Assembly (NCBI GenBank): GCA_942491185.1
Contig: CALOAB010000027.1
Location: forward strand, 62,001-126,000
Length of the DNA stretch: 64,000 bases
Direction: 5' to 3'
From: SLRI01 sp942491185
GTDB lineage: Bacteria; Pseudomonadota; Alphaproteobacteria; Geminicoccales; Geminicoccaceae
The notes under the pieces are model-generated. The model saw only the letters and a list, made by a program, of their open reading frames with translations, was not told where the DNA came from and did not search any database. Position numbers and translations under genes: made by a program. Numbering within the stretch: position 1 is the stretch's first letter; every line of letters begins with the position of its first letter. Shown here in pieces: positions 1 through 8,758 of the stretch.

Positions 1-522
1 GAGCGCCTTGGCAATCTCGACCATCTGCCGCTGGGCGATGGAGAGCGTCGCCACCTGAGTCTCGGCGGTGAAATCGACCTTGAGCCGCTCCAGCAGCGGA
101 CGAACCGCATCGTGCAGCCGCTTCTTGTCGATCAGCTTCAGGATTCCGGAGCACGGCTCACGGCCGATGAAGACGTTGGCGGCGACATCGAGATTGTCGA
201 AGAGGTTGAGCTCCTGGTGGACAAAGGCGATGCCGGCGGCCAGCGACTGCCCGACCGTCAAGGCGTCATGGCGCTGCCCGTCGATGACGATGCGGCCGCT
301 GTTGGGTGCCACGACACCGCCCAGCACCTTCATCAGCGTCGACTTGCCGGCACCGTTCTCGCCGATCAGACCGACCACCTCGCCGGGCGCCACGGCGAGG
401 TCGACATCGGCCAAGGCGGTCACGCCCGGATAGGTCTTGCCGATCGCCTGGAGCTGCAGAAAGGGTTCGCTCAACGCGGTGTTCCCCAGGCGACCGACGA
501 TGCCGCCAGCGGCCTGTGCCAT
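1..522 (-). CDS. Sugar ABC transporter ATP-binding protein, partial (3' end outside window)
   Basis: N-terminal 174 residues of a ribose/galactose-type (CUT2) sugar ABC ATPase that energises uptake at the inner membrane. The start ATG is at 522 and the gene runs off the left edge. Visible parts are the Walker A GENGAGKS at about residues 54-61, the Q-loop VHQELN at about 101-106, and the beginning of the signature region, LSIAQRQMVEIAKAL, where the window ends. VHQELN and LSIAQ are typical of RbsA/MglA/XylG-like ATPases, which carry two ABC cassettes; only the first is seen here. It lies 60 bp downstream of the binding-protein gene on the same strand, so the two probably share an operon. The permease is expected beyond the window. 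The sugar cannot be named from sequence. Confidence 0.9.
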   Translation of the reverse strand, partial: MAQAAGGIVGRLGNTALSEPFLQLQAIGKTYPGVTALADVDLAVAPGEVVGLIGENGAGKSTLMKVLGGVVAPNSGRIVIDGQRHDALTVGQSLAAGIAFVHQELNLFDNLDVAANVFIGREPCSGILKLIDKKRLHDAVRPLLERLKVDFTAETQVATLSIAQRQMVEIAKAL

Positions 523-582
523 GAAGTGGGAGACGGGGCGGCCAGCAGACCGCCCCGTCCCGCCGTCACGCTCGCCCGTCTG

Positions 583-1539
583 TCATTGGGCCAGCAGCTG
601 CTGCAGCTCGCCCCGGAACTCCTCGACGTTCGAGGCGTCGATCACCCGGGTCGGCACGATCATCAGCTCGTCCTCGGGGATGAACGAGGTGTCGCCGTCG
701 AGCACCTTGGCCATGTTGATCATCGACTGGTAGCCGAACTCGTAGGGCTGCTGGACGACCGTCGCCTCGACCACGCCATCGGCGATGCCGCGCAGCGTGA
801 TCGGGTCCTCATCGAAGCCGATGACCTTGACCACGCCGACCTTGCCGGCGGCTTTCACCGCCTCGACGATCTGCGGCGTGTTGTAGGACCACAAGCCGAC
901 CAGAGCGTCGATGTCCGGGTAGGTGGTCAGCGTGTCCTCGACGTTGCGCTTGGCGCGGGCGAAGTCGACCTCGTCGGTGCGCACATCGATGATGTTGATG
1001 TTGCCGCCCTCGAGCACGTTCTTGATGCCCTGCACCCGCTCCTGGGCATTGGCTGCACCCATGGTGCCGACGAACAGCATGATGTCGCCGCCATCGGGCA
1101 AGGCTTCCTGGATCAGTCCGCCCGCCTGCTCGCCGGCCGCGACATTGTCGGTGCCGATATAGAGCATCCGGTCGGTGTCGGGCGCGTCGCTGTCGGAGGT
1201 GAACAGCACCGCCTTGGCAGCTGCGTTGTTGAGCAGATCGCGGCTGTTCGCCGGGTCGATCACGCTGACGGTGATGCCGGCAACGCCGCGGGTGAGCAGA
1301 TCGTCGATGATGCGCCGCTGCTCGGCGGCGGTGGCCTCCGAGACGATGTGCATCTCGGTGGTGTAGCCATCGAGCTCCTCGCCGGCCTGCATGACGCCGG
1401 CGCGGCCGATCGTCCAGAAGTCGGCGGCAGCATTGGTGACGAAGGCCAGCACCGGCTTGTCCTGGGCCTCGGCCGTGCCGAAGCCCACAGTGCCGGCCAG
1501 AACGAGCGCGCCGAGGCGCAACAGATTGCGTCTGATCAT
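583..1539 (-). CDS. Periplasmic sugar-binding protein of ABC transporter (RbsB-like)
   Basis: A 318-aa type I periplasmic binding protein (Peripla_BP_4 class) that captures a sugar and delivers it to the CUT2 transporter whose ATPase lies downstream. The start ATG at 1539 follows a strong GGGGAGG ribosome-binding site; an in-frame upstream ATG at 1650 lacks one and would bury the signal peptide. Residues 1 to about 26 (MIRRNLLRLGALVL..., ending in AEA) form a Sec signal peptide. The repeat segment DLLTRGVAGITVSVIDP and the region VGLWSYNTPQIVEAVKAAG fit this family, with close relatives annotated as sugar-binding. Ligand unknown. Confidence 0.88.
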   Translation of the reverse strand: MIRRNLLRLGALVLAGTVGFGTAEAQDKPVLAFVTNAAADFWTIGRAGVMQAGEELDGYTTEMHIVSEATAAEQRRIIDDLLTRGVAGITVSVIDPANSRDLLNNAAAKAVLFTSDSDAPDTDRMLYIGTDNVAAGEQAGGLIQEALPDGGDIMLFVGTMGAANAQERVQGIKNVLEGGNINIIDVRTDEVDFARAKRNVEDTLTTYPDIDALVGLWSYNTPQIVEAVKAAGKVGVVKVIGFDEDPITLRGIADGVVEATVVQQPYEFGYQSMINMAKVLDGDTSFIPEDELMIVPTRVIDASNVEEFRGELQQLLAQ

Positions 1540-1832
1540 TTGATTATCCTCCCCAGGATTTGGCTGCCTCGGCGCCGGCTGAATGCCGGTCGCGCTGAAG
1601 CGTGAGCGCCGCGCAAGGTGGGGTAGCGCCGCACAGGCGTCAATCATCAACTCGCGGTGACGCGCCGCCGTCGCTGTCGGCGACCCAGCCCATTCGATGG
1701 GCCGCTCGCTTTACAACGGCCCCATCGATGCGGCAGCCTCTTGCATCGCATAAGATCGCCAACGATGCGCCGGCAAGGTCGAGCGGCAAGCGTCGCCTGG
1801 CCGTTTAGAGCCCGAACCGAAGCGAGGAGCCC

Positions 1833-4196
1833 ATGACGTCCCAGGCCCGACTGGTCGAGCCCGCCAGCGCTGAGCTCGCCCTTGCGCTGGAAAGGGAGCG
1901 AGAAGCCGCCACGACAGCCTTCGCGGCGGCGACGGCCGTGGCTCCCAGGCTCGGGGCCCTGCCCACCGCCGACGGGCATGCCGCGTTCGTCTTCTGGGCA
2001 CCTGACCTGGTCGAGGCGGGAATCTCGGCCGGCGACATCTTTCTCGAGGTGCTCGAGCCCGAAACACCGCTCGATCTCGCCGTCTCCCGCCAGACGGTCA
2101 GCTTCCGCCGCCAGCGGGTGCCGCTGCTGCGTCGTGACGCGCTGGTGCTGGGCGTCGTCGAGGGGCTCACTTTCGGCACCCGCCAGCGCCTCGGCAGCTT
2201 CTACGCGCTGGCCTGGCGGGACCGCGATGGCGAGTGGCGCCGCCGCTTCGATCCCATGGCGCACTCATTGCCGTTCGGTGTCATGGCCCCGGCCGAGCTC
2301 TATGATCTGGCCTCCATCGACCGGGAGCGGGGCGATCGCGGCTACTGGCAGGACCTGGCGAACGACGCTGTGACCAAGCTCGGCCCGGCCGCGCACATCC
2401 TGCAGATCCATGTGCCGACGGCTACTGCCGGTGGCACGCTCGCCAGCCTCGATCGCCGCTTCAAGGCGATCGCCCGCAAGCTCGAGGCCGGCCAGGAGCT
2501 GACGCCGGACGAGACGGTCTTCGCCGGCTACGATGCGGTGCAGCTGCTGCCGGTCGAGCCCACCACCGTCTACGAGACCGGCCCCGAGTTCTGGGTCGAG
2601 GCCGACGATGCGCACGGCCCCTCGGTGGCGATCGAGCTGCGCCGCCCGGACACCACCAATTGGGGCTACGACGTCGTCATCCTGGGCTCGGCCGCCGTCA
2701 GCCCGACGCTCCTCGAATCCGGCCGCCCCGACGAGCTGGCCGACCTCGCCTCGACCCTGCACAGCTTCCCCGGCCGGCCGATCCGCCTCATTCTCGACGT
2801 CGTCTACGGGCACAGCGACAATCAGGGCCTCGCCTGCCTGCCGCACCAATTCTTCGCCGGCCCCAACATGTACGGCCAGAACCTCGACTATCAGAACCCC
2901 TGGGTCCGGGCATCGCTGCTCGAGATGCAGCGGCGCAAGGTCGATTTCGGCGCCGACGGTGTGCGGATCGACGGTGCTCAGGATTTCAAGTGGTGGGACG
3001 CCGACGCGCAAGTGCTGCGCCACGACGACGCCTACCTGCAGTCGATGAGCGATATCGTCCAGACGGTGGCTGGATGTCGCTACCGGCCCTGGATGATCTT
3101 CGAGGACGGCAGGCCCTGGCCCGAGGAGGACTGGGAGCTCTCGTCCACCTACCGGGCGGTGATCGAGCGGCAGACCGATGACGATGTCTTCCAGTGGGGG
3201 CCGCTCACTTTCGCCCACAACACGCCGTTCATCTACGGTTTCTGGCTCGCGCGGTGGTGGCGCATCAGGCAGATGCTCGAGGTGGGCGAGAACTGGATCA
3301 GCGGTTGCGCCAACCACGACACGCTGCGCCGCGGCACCCAGGTCAGCCCCAAGCTCAACATCAACACTCGCCTCGGCGCCACGCGGATGGAGATCCTCGA
3401 CAAGGCTTATGACAACCCCGCCGTCGACCTCCTGACCTATGCGGCCTTCCCGGGGGTGCCCATGGACTTTCTCAACGCCGCGATGCGCGCATCATGGGGG
3501 TTCATCCGCAATCAGGACGACCGCTACGGGGTCAAGGTGGTGGCCGAGGAGGCGGTCTCGCTCGATTGGCAGGTCGACGAGGAGACCTATGACAAGCCGG
3601 CGCATTTCAAGCGACTGAAGGCCCTGGGATTCGCCGAGCTGGACGAGCTGCGCCGCTTCATGCGCCTGCTGCCCGCGCTGGTCGAGGCCACCGACTACGA
3701 TCTCGACGCCATCGCCCTCCTGCTCCGCGCCTGCGACCCGCCGCTCGCCGGGCCGCAACCGCTCGACGTCACAGGCCTCAAGATCATCGCCAAGGCATGG
3801 ATGGACGACATGCACGACTACTGCCATGTCGACCGCTACGCCGAGCGCCTGTCCCCGACGCTCACCGCGTTCGACCGCGAGCTCCGCCGCTTCCGCACCG
3901 ACCGGCCCTGGCTGCGTCGCAATTTCGGCTCTGACGACTGGCTCCGCTACCGCGACCCCGTCGCCGGCAACACGCTGCTCCGCTGGCACCGGCTCAGCCC
4001 TGACGGCAGCGAGGCCATCTTCGGCATCGTCAACCTCGAAGGTGCCCCCGTCAGCCTCGACCCGACTCGCCACACCGCCATGCAGGCCGGCGATTGGCAG
4101 GTCGCATTGCGCACCCCACCCATCGGCAGCGACTACCTGGCCGGCCCCATCACCCTCGGTGACAGCATGGGCGTGGTGTTCATCGCCAAGTCATAG
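1833..4196 (+). CDS. gghA: GH13-type glycoside hydrolase, probable glucosylglycerol hydrolase
   Basis: A 787-aa cytoplasmic enzyme of the alpha-amylase (GH13) superfamily with no signal peptide. The barrel motifs are recognisable: GADGVRIDGAQDF at about residues 373-385 supplies the nucleophile Asp, FEDG at about 423 is a candidate acid/base Glu, and CANHDTLRRG at about 492-501 corresponds to the NHD transition-state motif. The long N-terminal beta-rich region, the WFIRNQDDRYG-like segment and the total length match bacterial proteins annotated as glucosylglycerol hydrolase (GghA), which split the compatible solute 2-O-glucosylglycerol into glucose and glycerol. That assignment rests on remembered family resemblance; another GH13 specificity such as sucrose or trehalose is possible. 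It stands alone, divergent from the sugar ABC operon. Start chosen at the ATG at 1833, after GAGGAGCCC. Confidence 0.65.
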   Translation: MTSQARLVEPASAELALALEREREAATTAFAAATAVAPRLGALPTADGHAAFVFWAPDLVEAGISAGDIFLEVLEPETPLDLAVSRQTVSFRRQRVPLLRRDALVLGVVEGLTFGTRQRLGSFYALAWRDRDGEWRRRFDPMAHSLPFGVMAPAELYDLASIDRERGDRGYWQDLANDAVTKLGPAAHILQIHVPTATAGGTLASLDRRFKAIARKLEAGQELTPDETVFAGYDAVQLLPVEPTTVYETGPEFWVEADDAHGPSVAIELRRPDTTNWGYDVVILGSAAVSPTLLESGRPDELADLASTLHSFPGRPIRLILDVVYGHSDNQGLACLPHQFFAGPNMYGQNLDYQNPWVRASLLEMQRRKVDFGADGVRIDGAQDFKWWDADAQVLRHDDAYLQSMSDIVQTVAGCRYRPWMIFEDGRPWPEEDWELSSTYRAVIERQTDDDVFQWGPLTFAHNTPFIYGFWLARWWRIRQMLEVGENWISGCANHDTLRRGTQVSPKLNINTRLGATRMEILDKAYDNPAVDLLTYAAFPGVPMDFLNAAMRASWGFIRNQDDRYGVKVVAEEAVSLDWQVDEETYDKPAHFKRLKALGFAELDELRRFMRLLPALVEATDYDLDAIALLLRACDPPLAGPQPLDVTGLKIIAKAWMDDMHDYCHVDRYAERLSPTLTAFDRELRRFRTDRPWLRRNFGSDDWLRYRDPVAGNTLLRWHRLSPDGSEAIFGIVNLEGAPVSLDPTRHTAMQAGDWQVALRTPPIGSDYLAGPITLGDSMGVVFIAKS

Positions 4197-4488
4197 AAAC
4201 GATAGGAGAAGATATCGGGCCGCTGGGACCTGCATAGACCGGATACCTGGGTGACACCGGTCCGTGCGACTGGATGAGCCGCCATGCGACACTGCTGAGG
4301 CCGGCGCCAATCAGCAACGAACGAGATTGTGGGCGGGAGCACGCATCTCGATATCTCCTGCCAGTGTTTCAGCGTTTCGCCGCAAGGCGGCATGCGACGA
4401 GAACTCGATCGCCATGGTTGCCACGATGGGCAGTGTGAACCTGGCGCTGAGAGACGGCTGATCGAGTTCCGAGGGTCGCGGCCGGCCG

Positions 4489-5040
4489 CTAGAGGCGAGG
4501 GGAGTCGCTGATCGGCGCGGCGCTGGGGGCTATGGGCTCGATGTCCTGCAGCCGCTCGCCCAGGCGCTCGCATTCCGTCTTGGCCGCACCGTTGCCGTAG
4601 GTCGTGCTCGGGCGGAGGTCGAAATACGCCACCTCGGCCCGGTTGTCGGAACCGGGGCGGTCGGTCTTGGTGTTGACGAAGAGATCGAGCGTGCAGCCGG
4701 CGAAGCTGTAGCGCCAGTACTGGACGCCGCCTTCGGTGCGCACCAGTGCCGGATCGCCGAAGACGCTGCGCAGATCGCGGGTCGCCATGCCGACGAGCCG
4801 GGTGTTGCGGGCGATCTCCGGCACCGGAGACGGGGGCGGCAGGCTTGCCCAGCTCGGATTCTGCGGCGCCAGGTAGGCGTCGAGGAGCGAGGTGTCCGGG
4901 GTCGGGCTGCAGGCTGCCACGACCGTCGCGAGCGCCAGCGACGTGAACGCGATCGCCGTCTTGAAGCGGCAGCGTGATCGGCCCGCCGGCGGGCGGGCGC
5001 GTGGCTGCCGAATGCCCAGACTGCTCCCGCGCCCAGGCAC
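4489..5040 (-). CDS. Putative lipoprotein of unknown function
   Basis: A 183-aa protein. A hydrophobic segment (AIAFTSLALATVVAAC) ends in a lipobox-like VVAAC, so it is probably an exported lipoprotein. The body has a conserved-looking block RDLRSVFGDPALVRTEGGVQYWRY, which resembles small outer-membrane-associated lipoproteins of alphaproteobacteria, followed by FAGCTLDLFVN. It starts only 5 bp after the stop of the upstream bactofilin gene and is probably translated with it. The GTG start at 5040 has no clear ribosome-binding site, so the N-terminus is uncertain. No enzymatic motif is seen. Confidence 0.7.
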   Translation of the reverse strand: MPGRGSSLGIRQPRARPPAGRSRCRFKTAIAFTSLALATVVAACSPTPDTSLLDAYLAPQNPSWASLPPPSPVPEIARNTRLVGMATRDLRSVFGDPALVRTEGGVQYWRYSFAGCTLDLFVNTKTDRPGSDNRAEVAYFDLRPSTTYGNGAAKTECERLGERLQDIEPIAPSAAPISDSPRL

Positions 5041-5045
5041 GGCCG

Positions 5046-5561
5046 CTACCGGTTTTCGATCATCGAGACGGTGCCTGTAAGCCGGCCACCGCGCTCGATC
5101 TCGAGCTCGCCATAGCGAACCGTGCCGTTGACCTTGCCGGTGGCGCGGATCAACAGGCGGTTGCGGACGGTGAGCTCGCCCTCGTAGGTGCCGCTGATCT
5201 CGGCATCCTCGACCTCGGCCTTGCCGTTGGTGAAGCGGCCGCTCTCGGCGATCTCGATGGCCTTGGTCTCGTTCAACGTCACCTGGACGCTGCCCTCGAC
5301 GATCAGCCGATCGCAGGCGGTGATCTCGCCCGAGAGGCTGATGCCCTGGCCGACCATCAAACGCTTGCCGCCGGTCTCGGCGGCAGCTGCGGGCTTGCTC
5401 GCCGGCCCAGCACCGGCCGGGGCCGGGCTGGCCGATGCGGACGGCAGGTCGTTGGTGCGCCGCGGCATGTCCGGCTGTGGCATCGGCTTCACGTCCGCCG
5501 CGCTGCGGGACGGCGAGCCTGTCGTGCTGTCGCCAGCCTCGTTGTCTTTTCTGCGAAACAT
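5046..5561 (-). CDS. Bactofilin family cytoskeletal protein (first copy)
   Basis: A 171-aa bactofilin, a self-polymerising beta-helical protein that forms membrane-associated scaffolds. A disordered Pro/Ala/Ser-rich N-terminus (residues 1 to about 70) leads into the bactofilin core: VGQGISLSGEITACDRLIVEG, then a repeating hydrophobic pattern through ISGTYEGELTVRNRLLIRATG and VNGTVRYGELEIERGGRL. The start ATG at 5561 opens the core-containing frame; longer in-frame extensions add non-homologous sequence. It precedes the lipoprotein gene by 5 bp. A second bactofilin of the same architecture lies at 7778-8266. Confidence 0.92.
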   Translation of the reverse strand: MFRRKDNEAGDSTTGSPSRSAADVKPMPQPDMPRRTNDLPSASASPAPAGAGPASKPAAAAETGGKRLMVGQGISLSGEITACDRLIVEGSVQVTLNETKAIEIAESGRFTNGKAEVEDAEISGTYEGELTVRNRLLIRATGKVNGTVRYGELEIERGGRLTGTVSMIENR

Positions 5562-5880
5562 GCCCTGGTATCCTGTTGTTCTGTTGGTGCGCCGGACTTG
5601 GCCTGCTGATCCGTCGGATCGCGCCTTCTGGCAGCGTGTGGAGCCGCTTGTGACACTCCGCGGCCTGCGCCCTGCAAGCCCGCTGCCAGTATGGTTTCGA
5701 CGTCTGAAGATAAGGTTGAGAGATACAGGCATCGATCCTGCATCGTCAATCAAAAGCACCCTCAGGCGGCAGTGGCGCAGGACTTTGACAACCGTTCGTT
5801 GCGAGGCTGCGCAGCCTCGCCCTCTGGACACCGCAACGCAAGCTGCTAACAGGCTGCTGGATCGCAACAATTGAGGAGCC
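5562..5880. other. Intergenic region between divergent bactofilin and adenosine kinase genes
   Basis: About 320 bp without a credible gene. It must hold the divergent promoters for the bactofilin (minus) and adenosine kinase (plus). A ribosome-binding sequence GAGGAG lies just before the GTG at 5881. I see no strong hairpin, repeat or RNA gene. Confidence 0.5.
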
Positions 5881-6903
5881 GTGAAGCCCATGCCGAGTAG
5901 CTTGGCCAAGGGATCGACTGTCGACGTGCTCGGCATCGGCAATGCCATCGTCGACGTCGTCGCCCAGGCGGATGACGCTCTCGTCACCGAGCTCGGGCTC
6001 GAGAAGGGCGCCATGACGCTGATCGAGGAGGCCCGCTCCGAGGAGCTCTACACCCGCATGGGGCCGGGCCGCGAGATCTCGGGCGGCAGTGTCGGCAACA
6101 CGATCGCGGCGATCGCCTCGATGGGCGGCACGCCCGCCTATATCGGCAGGGTCAAGGACGATCAGCTCGGCCGCATCTTCGCCCACGATATTCGCGCCGC
6201 GGGCGTGGCCTTCGGGGCCGTGCCGGCAGCCGACGGGCCGGCCACCGCCCGCTGCCTGATCTTCGTCACCCCGGACGCGCAGCGCACCATGCAGACCTAT
6301 CTCGGCGCCTGCGTCGATCTCGGGCCGGAGGAGGTCGAGGAGGACCTCGTGGCCAGCGCCGAGGTCACCTATTTCGAGGGTTATCTCTACGACAAGCCGG
6401 CCGCCAAGGCGGCCTGCCAGAAGGCGGCCGACATCTGCCACGCAAAGGGCCGGCTGTTGGCGCTCAGCCTCTCCGATCCGTTTTGCGTCGGCCGCTGGCG
6501 GGACGAGTTCCGCGGCCTGGTCAAGAACGAGGTCGACATCCTGTTCGCCAACGAGGCCGAAATCATGAGCTTGTATGAAGTCGACGAATTCGACCAGGCG
6601 CTGCAGGCGGTTCGCCAGGATGTGGGCTTCGCGGCGCTGACCCGTGGGCCCAAGGGCTCGGTCGTCGTCAAGGGCGACGAGGTGCACGTGATCGACGCGG
6701 TGCCGCCGAGCCAGGTGCTCGACACCACCGGTGCTGGCGACCTCTATGCCGCCGGCTTCCTGCGCGGCCTGACCGCCGGCTTCGGGCTCGCCGAGTGCGG
6801 TCATCTGGGCTCGGCTGCGGCAGCCGCAATCATCGGGCAATACGGTGCACGGTCGTCGAAGCCGCTGTTGCCGCTCTTCGAGCGTGTCGACCGGACGGGT
6901 TGA
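5881..6903 (+). CDS. Adenosine kinase (PfkB family)
   Basis: A 340-aa PfkB-family carbohydrate/nucleoside kinase that phosphorylates adenosine to AMP with ATP. The N-terminal DVLGIGNAIVDVV strand, the GGSVGNTIAAIASMGG block and the C-terminal catalytic motif DTTGAGDLYAAGFL (about residues 281-294, with the catalytic-base Asp in GAGD) are all present. The QRTMQTYLGAC segment is characteristic of the alphaproteobacterial group annotated as adenosine kinase. GTG at 5881 is preferred because GAGGAG lies 5 bp upstream; an in-frame ATG at 5890 is the alternative. It is convergent with the parA-like gene. Confidence 0.85.
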   Translation: MKPMPSSLAKGSTVDVLGIGNAIVDVVAQADDALVTELGLEKGAMTLIEEARSEELYTRMGPGREISGGSVGNTIAAIASMGGTPAYIGRVKDDQLGRIFAHDIRAAGVAFGAVPAADGPATARCLIFVTPDAQRTMQTYLGACVDLGPEEVEEDLVASAEVTYFEGYLYDKPAAKAACQKAADICHAKGRLLALSLSDPFCVGRWRDEFRGLVKNEVDILFANEAEIMSLYEVDEFDQALQAVRQDVGFAALTRGPKGSVVVKGDEVHVIDAVPPSQVLDTTGAGDLYAAGFLRGLTAGFGLAECGHLGSAAAAAIIGQYGARSSKPLLPLFERVDRTG

Positions 6904-6923
6904 TCGGCTGATCGAGTTGGCTG

Positions 6924-7733
6924 TCAGCCGGTGAGCTGCCGGCTGAGCAGGCGCAGGCTGGCGGTGAGGCTGGCGAGCAGGCCGGGGCGCGTTGCATCGG
7001 TGGCCGCGGCGGCGAGCGTGCCTTCGCCGGCCGGTGCCAAGGCGAGCACGCCCGGCTGATAGTCGTTGGCAGGACACGCGGCGAGCAGCTTGTCGAGCTC
7101 GGCCGCAACGGCGGCCAGCTCGCGAAACGCCGGGGTTCCCGGCGCGTGCGCGCCGATCCAGCGCCGTGCTGCGAAGGCCGTCGAATGGCCGGCCCGCTGG
7201 CTGATCGGCGGTGCCACCTGGACATCGAGGTCACGGAGCGCGCCCTGCAGCGTGCGGCCCATGGCGGTGCGCTGGTCCACCCGGTTGGGTACCAAGAGGC
7301 AGGCCGGGCGGCGGTCGCGGGAGCGCTGCACGTGGCGAATGCGCTGCAGTGTCTTGGCGGTGGCGCGAAGATCAATGGCCGAGGGCGTCACCGGAATCAC
7401 CATGGCATCCGCGAGGTAGAGCACGGCGTCGGTGCCGTGATCGAGCTGTGGCGGCATGTCGATGACGGTGCGGCCATAGCGATCCGCCAGCGCGAACAGC
7501 TGATCGGCCCAGGCATCCGGATCGCCGTTGCCCAACGGCATCGCCTCGACCGCGAGCGTCTCGGGGCGGCCGCCGTCACCGGCCTCGAGCCAGGCGGCGG
7601 CCGTGCCCTGCGGGTCGGCATCGACCAGCAATGTCCTCTCTTCGGCCATGGCGGCGAAGCAGGCGAGGTTGACGGCGAGCGTGCTCTTGCCCGTGCCACC
7701 CTTCAGATTGGCGACTGCGATGATCCAGCCCAT
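6924..7733 (-). CDS. ParA/MinD-family ATPase, orphan
   Basis: A 269-aa P-loop ATPase of the ParA/Soj class. The deviant Walker A KGGTGKST is at residues 11-18, switch I DADPQGTAAAW at about 39-49, and the Walker B-like VIDMPPQLD follows at about 90-98. Members move plasmids, chromosomes or protein cargo on the nucleoid or membrane. No parB or parS-like gene is adjacent; instead a bactofilin gene lies 44 bp upstream on the same strand and another bactofilin is 1.4 kb away. The C-terminal 60 residues (Ala-rich, with RPGLLASLTASLRLL) are not a standard ParA tail and may be a cargo or membrane contact, which is inference. A cargo-positioning role with the bactofilins is plausible. Confidence 0.85.
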   Translation of the reverse strand: MGWIIAVANLKGGTGKSTLAVNLACFAAMAEERTLLVDADPQGTAAAWLEAGDGGRPETLAVEAMPLGNGDPDAWADQLFALADRYGRTVIDMPPQLDHGTDAVLYLADAMVIPVTPSAIDLRATAKTLQRIRHVQRSRDRRPACLLVPNRVDQRTAMGRTLQGALRDLDVQVAPPISQRAGHSTAFAARRWIGAHAPGTPAFRELAAVAAELDKLLAACPANDYQPGVLALAPAGEGTLAAAATDATRPGLLASLTASLRLLSRQLTG

Positions 7734-7777
7734 GCGGACCGCTTCGTCAGCTCGCCACTCTGGCGGTCGCCACTGCC

Positions 7778-8266
7778 CTAGTCCGGGGCGTCGAGGGCGT
7801 GGAGCGAGCCGCCGATCTTGCCGCCACGCTCGATCTCGAGATCACGGTAGCGAATGGTGCCGTTGACCCGGCCAGAGGCGCGGATCAGGAGCCGGCCGCG
7901 CACGGTGAGCTCACCCTCATAGACGCCGGCGATCACCGCCTCCTCGACCTCGGCCTTGCCGTCGGTGAAGCGGCCCGTGTCGGCGATCTCGATGGCGCGG
8001 GTTCGCGTCAGCGCGACCTTGACCGTGCCCTCGACCATGAGCTTGTCGCAGGCCGCGATCTCGCCGGTGAGGCTGATGCCCTGGCCGACGATCAGCTGCT
8101 GGCCGTGGGGCTGCGCCGGGGTCTCGGGCGCGGCCGGGCGGACCATCGGCCCGGCCGGCGTCGCGGGCCTTGCCGCCTTTGGAACGGCTTGGACGGCCGG
8201 CGCCTTGGCGCTGTCGTCGGTCGAAGCGGCGTCTGCCGTCGCGTCCTTGGTGTCCGTCAGGAGCAT
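7778..8266 (-). CDS. Bactofilin family cytoskeletal protein (second copy)
   Basis: A 162-aa bactofilin. The core GQGISLTGEIAACDKLMVEG ... AVIAGVYEGELTVRGRLLIRASG ... NGTIRYRDLEIERGGKI is nearly collinear with the copy at 5046-5561, including the IEIADTGRFTDGKAEVEEA turn. The N-terminal 60 residues are a disordered Ala/Pro/Asp linker that differs from the other copy. ATG at 8266 follows AGGTGGG and is preferred over the in-frame GTG or ATG further upstream at 8296. The gene is 44 bp upstream of the parA-like gene and probably cotranscribed. The two bactofilins look like diverged paralogues. Confidence 0.9.
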   Translation of the reverse strand: MLLTDTKDATADAASTDDSAKAPAVQAVPKAARPATPAGPMVRPAAPETPAQPHGQQLIVGQGISLTGEIAACDKLMVEGTVKVALTRTRAIEIADTGRFTDGKAEVEEAVIAGVYEGELTVRGRLLIRASGRVNGTIRYRDLEIERGGKIGGSLHALDAPD

Positions 8267-8359
8267 GCGCGTCCCACCTGTTGCGTCTGGAGCCACTGAT
8301 GCAGGGTGACTTTGGGCGCTGGCAGAATTCGCGTCAAGGTAGAAATTGAATATCGATAA

Positions 8360-8401
8360 TCGCGAAAATAGAAAACCCGCCCGGACGATCGCCCGGGCGG
8401 G
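8360..8401 (-). terminator. Rho-independent terminator of the DUF1127-like gene
   Basis: The arms CCCGCCCGG (8376-8384) and CCGGGCGGG (8393-8401) form a 9-bp GC stem. Read on the minus strand it is followed by TTTTCTATTTT, a good uridine tract. It lies 37 bp after the stop of the gene at 8438-8758. Confidence 0.8.
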
Positions 8402-8437
8402 CCTTGGCTGTGCGCGACAGCGTGCGCTGCGGCGGTA

Positions 8438-8758
8438 TCAGCGCCGATCGGCGTTGATGAAATAGGAGGGGAACAGCATGTCGGCGCGGCCGGTGAGCAG
8501 GACGGCCCGCTCGATCTCGCTGCGACCGAGACCGTGCTTCTTGCGCTCGCTCATCGCGTAGCGAACCAGCGCATCGCGGGCGGCCTGCCGGCGCTCGAGC
8601 CAGGCGACGAACCGGCCGGGCATCAAGAAGAGTGCGGTCAGAAGACGCCGGGCAACGCTCGGACGCTCGTCTTGGGCGACGAAGCGGGCGTTGGCCGGCG
8701 ACTGCGTGACGGCGCCGATCAAGGTGGAGCCGAGGCGGGAAGCAATATCGGTGGACAT
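8438..8758 (-). CDS. Small DUF1127-like protein
   Basis: A 106-aa basic protein. Its C-terminal half, WLERRQAARDALVRYAMSER followed by KKHGLGRSEIERAVL, resembles the DUF1127 pattern (an arginine-rich helix, then a GLSRSDI-like turn) found in many small alphaproteobacterial proteins, some of which bind RNA or affect phosphate and RNA metabolism. The N-terminal part (SRLGSTLIGAVTQSPANARFV) is not conserved to my eye. It is a single gene with its own terminator and an AT-rich upstream region, so probably monocistronic. Function not assigned. Confidence 0.65.
   Translation of the reverse strand: MSTDIASRLGSTLIGAVTQSPANARFVAQDERPSVARRLLTALFLMPGRFVAWLERRQAARDALVRYAMSERKKHGLGRSEIERAVLLTGRADMLFPSYFINADRR

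Noticed and set aside
112..1605. Long plus-strand open frame of about 500 codons opposite the sugar ABC genes
   Set aside because: No family-like sequence; it is antisense to two clear genes and explained by high GC content.
6924..7733. A complete ParABS partition system
   Set aside because: There is no parB gene or obvious parS repeat in the surrounding 5 kb.
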